NCBI GenBank assembly: GCA_026987795.1
Contig: JALSMF010000329.1
Coordinates: 1-12,525 of the forward strand
From: Bacteroidales bacterium
GTDB taxonomy: Bacteria; Bacteroidota; Bacteroidia; Bacteroidales; JAADGE01
DNA: 12,525 nt
Direction of reading: 5' to 3'
Part shown: one piece after another, positions 8,274 through 12,525 of the stretch
How the letters are laid out: each line of letters begins with the position of its first letter
How positions within the stretch are numbered: position 1 is the first letter of the stretch
Translations under genes and position numbers: made by a program
Notes under the pieces: generated by a model
Databases searched by the model: none
Seen by the model: only the letters and a program-made list of their open reading frames with translations
Told to the model about the DNA's origin: nothing

Positions 8274-8300
8274 GTGTTATGTTTATTATATTCGTGTTAC
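8274..8300. promoter_or_regulatory. Candidate NikR operator: direct repeat GTGTTAT-N13-GTGTTAC
   Basis: GTGTTAT (8274-8280) and GTGTTAC (8294-8300) are heptamers in tandem that agree at six of seven positions, 20 bp centre to centre (about two helical turns, so on the same DNA face). The element ends 9 bp upstream of the receptor ATG, where a bound repressor would block transcription initiation. It matches the direct-repeat site I recall being reported for Geobacter uraniireducens NikR (GTGTTAC-N13/14-GTGTTAC). With nikR as the adjacent gene, this is the best explanation. No second copy was seen upstream of nikR. Confidence 0.65.
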
Positions 8301-8375
8301 CTGTGTCGCAAAAAAATATTGCCCCTTTTATTTTTCGGAACAATATTATTGTGCAAATATTAAACTATAATTTTC

Positions 8376-8406
8376 AAAAAAAAATGATATTTTTCAGTTT
8401 TGAAAA
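8376..8406 (-). terminator. Weak AT-rich hairpin plus T-run after nikR
   Basis: On the minus strand, TTTTCA-AAAC-TGAAAA (8406-8391) can fold into a 6-bp stem. Six nucleotides later comes a run of nine T (8384-8376). The stem has only one G-C pair, so it would be a weak terminator at best. It is consistent with nikR ending here and the receptor having its own promoter. Confidence 0.25.
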
Positions 8407-8417
8407 TAAATAAAATT

Positions 8418-8819
8418 TCAGGCAGATGTGCATATCACTAATTTTCCGTGCTTAACTCCTTTTAGCCCTATTAACTTGTTTGAAAGATTGACAAGTTTTT
8501 GAGCTTTTCCTTTAACTGCAATGGTTTCCAGGCAATTATCGTGGTCGAGGTGCACGTGCTGAACAGAGAGTATCAGGTCGTGAGAGTTGTGCTGTATTTC
8601 TGTTGATTTTTTTTGAAGTTCTCTTTTATGGTGGTCATATACCAATACAACGGCTCCTGCAACTTCCTCGTTGTCTTGCCATTTTTCTTCAACAATATTT
8701 TTGTTTATTAAAAATCGGATTGCCTGAGACCTGTTTGAAAATTGTCGTTCTTTGACAAATTTATCCAACTTATCTAATAATTCTGCTTCTATAGAAACTC
8801 CGAAACGTTTTGTGTTCAT
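8418..8819 (-). CDS. nikR: NikR, nickel-responsive ribbon-helix-helix repressor
   Basis: This 133-residue protein has the length of E. coli NikR (133). The N-terminal ribbon-helix-helix DNA-binding domain (about 4-45) reads 'KRFGVSIEAELLDKLDKFV...FSNRSQAIRFLI'. The C-terminal ACT-like domain (about 53-131) holds the nickel site. By alignment to E. coli H76, H87, H89 and C95, the ligands are H77 ('IQHNSHD'), H88 and H90 ('QHVHLDHDNCLE') and C96, all present. The family tetramer binds Ni(II) and then represses nickel-uptake genes. It is encoded just upstream of the TonB receptor/ABC transporter genes, 152 nt from the receptor start, with an operator-like repeat between. Its own 108-nt upstream region shows no exact TAnnTTTG motif and no copy of the repeat, so autoregulation is not evident. 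Confidence 0.95.
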   Translation of the reverse strand: MNTKRFGVSIEAELLDKLDKFVKERQFSNRSQAIRFLINKNIVEEKWQDNEEVAGAVVLVYDHHKRELQKKSTEIQHNSHDLILSVQHVHLDHDNCLETIAVKGKAQKLVNLSNKLIGLKGVKHGKLVICTSA

Positions 8820-8876
8820 TTTAATGAAAATATTATTACAGAAACTAAAGTCAGGGGATTAAGATTCAACTTAATT

Positions 8877-8915
8877 CAGTTAACCCGAATTTTTGTATTG
8901 AACTCGGATTAACTG
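8877..8915. terminator. Long hairpin between the PKD lipoprotein gene and nikR
   Basis: CAGTTAACCCGA (8877-8888) pairs with TCGGATTAACTG (8904-8915) over 12 positions with one mismatch and a 15-nt loop. Flanking AATT segments can extend the stem across a 1-nt bulge. It lies 13 nt after the stop of the PKD lipoprotein gene and before the nikR start. No strong T-run follows on the minus strand, so it may act as a transcript 3'-end stabiliser or weak terminator. It is the strongest inverted repeat in the window. Confidence 0.5.
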
Positions 8916-8927
8916 AAATTTGTAAGT

Positions 8928-9662
8928 TTATTTATCTTTAAATTCTTTTATTATTCTTTCGTGTTCTTCTTTGGTTGATTTTTCAATTCTTTTAATTTCA
9001 ATTTTTTTATCTGTAGGTCGTTTTCCTGCAGTATTATAAAGTAATTCAACATAAATGTTGTAATAGTTAATTTTATTTTCTTCTAACGGAAGAGTGGCAT
9101 AACCTTGAAAATAGTTTGAGTAATATGATGTGTCGCTCACAAATCGGTAAGCATCAATGAAATATTCAACCGGATTTAAGCCTGAAAAAAATACAATTCC
9201 GTCTGTTCCCGTAGTTAAAATATCGCTTACCGGGTTTGTAAGATTTTGCCAATCAGTTTCGCTTCCGTAAAGTTGAACATCGCAATTTGATACGGGATCT
9301 TCAGTTCCGACATACATAACAAGTATGTCTAAATCCGTAGAACCTTGAATTGTAACAGCATCCGTAAAAGTTTCGTATCCTTCATATCCTTCGGCAGTCA
9401 TTGTAACTTGATATGTTCCTGCTTCTGTATATGTATGTGTCGGGTTTTTTTGATTTGAGGTAAAACCGTCTCCGAAACTCCAGCTGAAAGAAAGAGCATT
9501 CTGAGAGCAATTAACAAAATATACCGGCTCATTCATATAATGAGTAGTTCCTGAAATTGAGAAACAAGCATCTACCGGCGGATAATCCGGTGTTCTGTCG
9601 ACAATACATCCGCTTAGTGTAAAAAACAGCATAGCAGGAATTAAAAATTTAGAAGTTTTCAT
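8928..9662 (-). CDS. Lipoprotein with PKD domain and carboxypeptidase-regulatory-like domain
   Basis: This 244-residue protein starts with a lipoprotein signal peptide; the lipobox LSGC places the lipidated cysteine at residue 19. A PKD domain occupies about 32-106 ('CFSISGTTHYMNEPVYFVNCS', 'FSWSFGDGFTSNQKNPTHTYTEAGTYQVTM'). Residues of about 110-205 look like a second beta-sandwich of the carboxypeptidase-regulatory/Cna-B-like kind ('PVSNCDVQLYG...GTDGIVFFSGLNPVEYFIDAYR'). The last 35 residues are strongly charged and probably helical ('DKKIEIKRIEKSTKEEHERIIKEFKDK'). It should be anchored in the envelope and exposed to the periplasm or surface. The gene lies 74 nt after the I42 lipoprotein gene on the same strand and may be transcribed with it. 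No enzyme motif is visible. Confidence 0.85.
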   Translation of the reverse strand: MKTSKFLIPAMLFFTLSGCIVDRTPDYPPVDACFSISGTTHYMNEPVYFVNCSQNALSFSWSFGDGFTSNQKNPTHTYTEAGTYQVTMTAEGYEGYETFTDAVTIQGSTDLDILVMYVGTEDPVSNCDVQLYGSETDWQNLTNPVSDILTTGTDGIVFFSGLNPVEYFIDAYRFVSDTSYYSNYFQGYATLPLEENKINYYNIYVELLYNTAGKRPTDKKIEIKRIEKSTKEEHERIIKEFKDK

Positions 9663-9736
9663 ACGTTTAAGATTTTAAGTTAATTAATATATCGGTAAAA
9701 AATTATAAAGTCGAGATTTAAAAATATTTTCCTTGT

Positions 9737-10132
9737 TTACTTTACTACAACTTTATAGTATTTTTCAGTATCTGTTTTTCCGTTTTCGCGTGAATATATG
9801 AAATGTAAAAAGACTTCTCCGGTTTTAACAGGTATAAACTTCCAAATATCAAAACCTCCGGCACCTGTCATATCTGCAGTTTCTTTGTTTTTTACATATT
9901 CTTTGCTTATTTTTTTTATTACTTTCGGCTTTATTTTATTATTTATTGACCATGTAAAACCTGTTGTCGGGTTAGATTTCAGTTTAACTTTTAAAGTATC
10001 GCTCATACTTATTATAAATGTTTCGTCTAATTTATCCTCAGCAATGTTATCAATAACATTTTTTTGGCTGTCGCATGATTGAAACAGGTATAACCCGAAA
10101 ATAATAAGCAGTAAAGTTTTAGAGAGTTTCAT
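9737..10132 (-). CDS. Chagasin-like (MEROPS I42) protease-inhibitor lipoprotein
   Basis: A 131-residue lipoprotein whose signal peptide ends in the lipobox FQSC, so Cys20 is lipidated. The mature part carries the three loops expected of the I42/chagasin fold. NPTTGF (54-59) is the first binding loop, GAGG (90-93) followed by Phe and Trp97 is the second, and 'YSREN' (113-117) stands where chagasins have the R-P-W loop, here without that exact Pro-Trp. Characterised relatives inhibit papain-family (C1) cysteine proteases by inserting these loops into the active cleft. The gene follows rlmB by 10 nt and is likely co-transcribed with it, although no functional link is obvious. It could protect the cell from its own or neighbours' secreted proteases. 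Some bacterial members have no proven inhibitory activity, so function is inferred. Confidence 0.82.
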   Translation of the reverse strand: MKLSKTLLLIIFGLYLFQSCDSQKNVIDNIAEDKLDETFIISMSDTLKVKLKSNPTTGFTWSINNKIKPKVIKKISKEYVKNKETADMTGAGGFDIWKFIPVKTGEVFLHFIYSRENGKTDTEKYYKVVVK

Positions 10133-10142
10133 ATTTAATATT

Positions 10143-10880
10143 TTAATTTATACGTTGTCTTACTGTTTCATACATCAAAATACTTGCCGCAACCGATACA
10201 TTTAAAGAATTTATTTTACCGAGCATAGGTATTTTTACAAATTCATCTGATAATGAGATCATTGCATTTGAGATGCCTTTTTCTTCCGATCCTGTAACTA
10301 ATACCGTCGGCTTAGTAAAGTCGGTTTCATAATAATATTTTTCTGCTTTTTCGCTTGCCGAAATAATCTGTAAACCGTTTTCTTTTAAATGCAAAAGTGT
10401 TTCTCGCAGGCTTCGTGTTTTGCAAATCGGGACTTTATGTAAAGCTCCTGCCGATGTTTTTACGGCATCGGCATTAATTGCCGCCGAGCCTTTTTCCTGA
10501 ATAATTACTGCATTTACGCCTGAGCACTCTGCGGTTCTGACAATTGCACCGAAATTTCGAACATCGGTAACTCCGTCTAAAGCCAAGATAAAAGGAATTT
10601 TTCCTTCTTCATATATCTGAGTTACAATTTCTTCGGCATCATAAAAAGGAACAGGAGAAATAAAAGCAATAACTCCCTGATGATTTTTACGGGTTATTTT
10701 ATTTAATTTCTGCAGAGGGACATTTTGATAATAAATACGATGTTTTTTCAGTATCTGTAGCAGTTCTTTTTGCAGAGGGTTATCTCCGCTCCGAACAATC
10801 ATTACTTTTTCGATTTGTTTATCAGAATTAACCGCTTCAATAACAGCACGTGTTCCGTATATAAAATTATTGTTTGCCAT
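10143..10880 (-). CDS. rlmB: 23S rRNA (guanosine-2251-2'-O)-methyltransferase RlmB (TrmH/SpoU family)
   Basis: This 245-residue protein has the usual RlmB length. The N-terminal substrate-binding domain begins 'NNNFIYGTRAVIEAV' (about 3-80, SpoU_sub_bind type). The C-terminal SPOUT domain has motif 1 'DVRNFGAIVRTAE' (106-118), with the catalytic Arg115, then 'ADAVKTSAGALHKVPI' (137-152). Motif 2 is 'VTGSEEKGIS' (195-204) and motif 3 'INSLNVSVAASILMYE' (223-238), which together form the trefoil knot that binds S-adenosylmethionine. It methylates the 2'-OH of G2251 in the peptidyl-transferase P loop of 23S rRNA. Other TrmH-family members acting on different rRNA or tRNA positions cannot be fully excluded, but the N-terminal domain favours RlmB. 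It is divergent from the 108-aa membrane protein gene and heads a probable operon with the I42 lipoprotein. Confidence 0.93.
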   Translation of the reverse strand: MANNNFIYGTRAVIEAVNSDKQIEKVMIVRSGDNPLQKELLQILKKHRIYYQNVPLQKLNKITRKNHQGVIAFISPVPFYDAEEIVTQIYEEGKIPFILALDGVTDVRNFGAIVRTAECSGVNAVIIQEKGSAAINADAVKTSAGALHKVPICKTRSLRETLLHLKENGLQIISASEKAEKYYYETDFTKPTVLVTGSEEKGISNAMISLSDEFVKIPMLGKINSLNVSVAASILMYETVRQRIN

Positions 10881-10888
10881 AGAATTTC

Positions 10889-10896
10889 CAAAAATA
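10889..10896 (-). promoter_or_regulatory. Candidate -7 element (TATTTTTG) for rlmB
   Basis: On the minus strand this reads TATTTTTG, an exact TAnnTTTG match ending 8 nt before the rlmB ATG. No convincing TTTG -33 element precedes it in this AT-rich region, and the leader would be only a few nucleotides long, so the call is tentative. Confidence 0.3.
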
Positions 10897-10944
10897 TAAT
10901 ATTTTAGTAATTTAGCATTCTTTTATTTTTAGACATTTGATAAA

Positions 10945-11271
10945 ATGAAGTTTGAAAAAAAATCGAAATTTGATAAGTTTTGGGTAGGAATGCTAAGCGG
11001 AATTACCGTAGCTGCAGCGGTTACCGTAATTGTAATTTATGCAAATACCGGGGACTATACGGTAGCCGAACACTTCAGATATTTTTTTGACGAAGACGAG
11101 TTTAGTCTTATTCTGCGTTCTCGCGTATTGCTGTCTTTAAAAGGCGGCGCAATAGGAGTTATGCCTTTATTTTATCTTTTTTTGAATAAAAAATGGTATA
11201 GTGCCGTAAAGGGTTTAATAGGTGCTGCGGTTCTTATATTTTTGATTATAGTTGCGGGTGCTTTAATGTAA
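10945..11271 (+). CDS. Small multi-pass membrane protein upstream of lpxB, unknown function
   Basis: A 108-residue protein with a basic N-terminus (MKFEKKSKFDKFW) and a first membrane span at about 13-33. A polar loop with an acidic patch follows ('YFFDEDEFS', 46-54). Two further hydrophobic segments lie at about 67-82 and 87-107, the last reaching the C-terminus ('LIFLIIVAGALM'). No known motif was recognised. It precedes lpxB by 73 nt on the same strand and is likely in the same transcript, suggesting an envelope role, although position is the only evidence. The coding call is supported by clean membrane topology and a start region compatible with divergent transcription from rlmB. Confidence 0.75.
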   Translation: MKFEKKSKFDKFWVGMLSGITVAAAVTVIVIYANTGDYTVAEHFRYFFDEDEFSLILRSRVLLSLKGGAIGVMPLFYLFLNKKWYSAVKGLIGAAVLIFLIIVAGALM

Positions 11272-11344
11272 AACGATACAGATATTTACTTTTATAAGAT
11301 ATGAAAGAATTTTTTTCAGAATAAGTACTTAAATTAATAAAAAA

Positions 11345-12457
11345 TTGAAATATTACATAACGGTAGGAGAAGCATCAGGAGATTTGCACGCATCAAATCT
11401 TATGAAAGAACTTAAAAAAATTGATGATAATGCCGAATTCAGATATTCGGGAGGTGATTTAATGAAAAAACAAGGCGGAACACTTGTGCGTCATTATAAA
11501 GATACGGCATATATGGGATTTATTGATGTGTTTATGCACCTGCCCGATATAATGAAAAACATTAAGTATATAAAACAAGATATATTAAATTATAAACCTG
11601 ATGTTGTTATTCTTGTTGATTATCCGGGGTTTAATTTAAGAATAGCAGAATTTGCACATAAAAACGGTTTAAAAGTTTACTATTATATTTCTCCTAAAAT
11701 TTGGGCTTGGAAGCAGTCTCGCGTTCATAAAATAAAAGCATTCACAGATAAAATGTTTGTTATCTTTCCTTTTGAGAAAGATTTTTACAAAAAATACAAT
11801 TATGAAGTTGAATATGTCGGAAATCCGATTATGGATGCAGTTAACATTGAAAACAGGAATATCTCGGAGTTCAGAAAAAAATACAACTTGTCAGAAAAAA
11901 AAATAATAGCCTTACTTCCGGGGAGCAGAAAACAGGAATTGAAACATAATTTTCCGGTAATGCTTAAAGTTTCGGAAAATTTTCCCGACTGTCAGTTTGT
12001 AGTTGCTGCTGCCGGGTCTCTTGATAAAGAGCTGTTTATGAAATATATTAAAACCAAAGATATTACGATGATTTATAATGATACTTACGAACTTCTCAAA
12101 CATTCCGATGCGGCAATAGTAACATCAGGAACCGCAACATTGGAAACTGCAATTTTTAATATTCCGGAACTTGTATGTTACAGAGGTGAACACATATCCT
12201 ATCAAATTGCAAAACAACTCGTAAAGGTTGATTATATTTCTTTAGTAAACTTGGTAATGCAAAAAGAAGTAATAAAAGAATTTATTCAATACAATATGAC
12301 CGTTGAAAATATTACCGAAGAATTGAAACTTATTCTTGAAGATAACGTATATCGGGGTAATATGCTGAATAATTTTGATGAGCTTCGCAAAAAACTCGGA
12401 GGAAAAGGCGCATCGGAAAGAACGGCAAAAATTATTATCGAAAGTCTGAAAAAATAA
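11345..12457 (+). CDS. lpxB: Lipid-A-disaccharide synthase LpxB
   Basis: This 370-residue protein has the typical LpxB length. It is a GT19-family glycosyltransferase that joins UDP-2,3-diacylglucosamine and lipid X to form the lipid A disaccharide at the inner face of the cytoplasmic membrane. Hallmarks are 'VGEASGDLH' (7-15), 'SGGDLMKKQGG' (35-45), 'VDYPGFNLRIA' (91-101), 'SPKIWAWKQSR' (116-126), 'VEYVGNPIMDAV' (155-166) and 'LPGSRKQEL' (191-199). 'VTSGTATLETAI' follows in the nucleotide-binding half. The start is TTG at 11345: an in-frame TAA lies at 11330-11332, no ATG or GTG lies between, and the protein then begins exactly at the family N-terminus (MKYYITVGEASGD). A rare start may tune expression. 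It follows the 108-aa membrane protein gene by 73 nt. Confidence 0.96.
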   Translation: MKYYITVGEASGDLHASNLMKELKKIDDNAEFRYSGGDLMKKQGGTLVRHYKDTAYMGFIDVFMHLPDIMKNIKYIKQDILNYKPDVVILVDYPGFNLRIAEFAHKNGLKVYYYISPKIWAWKQSRVHKIKAFTDKMFVIFPFEKDFYKKYNYEVEYVGNPIMDAVNIENRNISEFRKKYNLSEKKIIALLPGSRKQELKHNFPVMLKVSENFPDCQFVVAAAGSLDKELFMKYIKTKDITMIYNDTYELLKHSDAAIVTSGTATLETAIFNIPELVCYRGEHISYQIAKQLVKVDYISLVNLVMQKEVIKEFIQYNMTVENITEELKLILEDNVYRGNMLNNFDELRKKLGGKGASERTAKIIIESLKK

Positions 12458-12477
12458 ACATTATAATTTGTCGCAAC

Positions 12478-12525
12478 TTATTCCGACATACAACCGGCAT
12501 TGTTCGGCGGCTGAATGTTCTCAAA
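12478..12525 (-). CDS. Possible C-terminal fragment of a gene running in from the right edge
   Basis: One minus-strand frame is open from the window edge to a TAA at 12478-12480 and encodes 15 residues (FENIQPPNNAGCMSE). The codons used (CCG, GCC, GGT) fit the local style. It would converge with lpxB across a 20-nt gap. Fifteen residues are too few to assign a family, and chance is possible. Confidence 0.35.
   Translation of the reverse strand, partial: FENIQPPNNAGCMSE

Noticed and set aside
8266..8343. 26-residue N-terminal extension of the TonB receptor from an upstream in-frame ATG at 8343
   Set aside because: It would bury a clean signal peptide and put the operator-like repeat inside the coding region. 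The ATG at 8265 fits the family.
8315..8347. Inverted repeat AATATTG-N19-CAATATT, with AATATTATT also present near the nikR start (8829-8837), as a possible NikR site
   Set aside because: The arms are pure AT plus one G/C in a very AT-rich region and the spacing does not fit known NikR sites. The GTGTTAY direct repeat explains the region better.
8266..8417. Cobalamin riboswitch upstream of the TonB receptor
   Set aside because: The 152-nt region is too short and too AT-rich, and no B12-box-like conserved core was seen.
8266..8927. E. coli-type NikR operator GTATGA-N16-TCATAC
   Set aside because: I found no such inverted repeat in either intergenic region flanking nikR.
10932..10939. GACATTTG as a -7 promoter element for the 108-aa membrane protein
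   Set aside because: It mismatches the TA of TAnnTTTG and lies only 5 nt before the ATG, with no -33 partner.
11301..11324. Tiny ORF (MKEFFSE) between the 108-aa gene and lpxB
   Set aside because: Seven codons with no ribosome-binding or conservation evidence; most likely chance.

Overview
The window comes from a low-GC member of the Bacteroidota, most likely an uncultured Bacteroidales-like or related lineage. The evidence is a type IX secretion C-terminal sorting domain, a TonB-dependent receptor with a CarboxypepD_reg-like N-terminal extension, PKD-domain lipoproteins, several TAnnTTTG-type -7 promoter motifs, little Shine-Dalgarno signal and heavy use of A/T-ending codons. There is no sign of a phage, insertion sequence, CRISPR array, tRNA or rRNA. 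No gene-free stretch exceeds about 170 bases.

Layout. At the left edge (1-137, minus) is the N-terminus of a probable WYL-type transcriptional regulator, followed by a small single-pass membrane protein (201-485, minus). A GTG-started secreted protein (653-2467, plus) combines two PKD domains and a proprotein-convertase P-like domain with a T9SS type B sorting domain. It converges on a minus-strand block at 8819-2528: nikR, a TonB-dependent receptor, an ABC ATPase and two ABC-2/DUF3526-like permeases. The last four are tightly packed (4-bp ATGA overlap, then 5-nt and 1-nt gaps). Upstream, also on the minus strand, lie rlmB, a chagasin-like (I42) lipoprotein 10 nt behind it, and a PKD lipoprotein. 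On the plus strand, a 108-aa membrane protein precedes lpxB, whose start is TTG. A possible C-terminal scrap of another minus-strand gene sits at the right edge.

The main point of interest is the block at 2528-8819. NikR keeps all four nickel ligands. Between nikR and the receptor start lies a direct repeat, GTGTTAT-N13-GTGTTAC (8274-8300), only 9 bp upstream of the receptor ATG. This matches the tandem-repeat operator I recall for Geobacter uraniireducens NikR (GTGTTAC-N13/14-GTGTTAC) rather than the inverted repeat of E. coli NikR. The simplest reading is a nickel-repressed outer-membrane receptor co-transcribed with an ABC-2-type transporter that has no periplasmic binding protein. That would be an unusual nickel acquisition, or metallophore or nickel-handling, system.

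The remaining genes are housekeeping (rlmB, ribosome methylation; lpxB, lipid A synthesis) or envelope and secreted proteins of unknown specific function.
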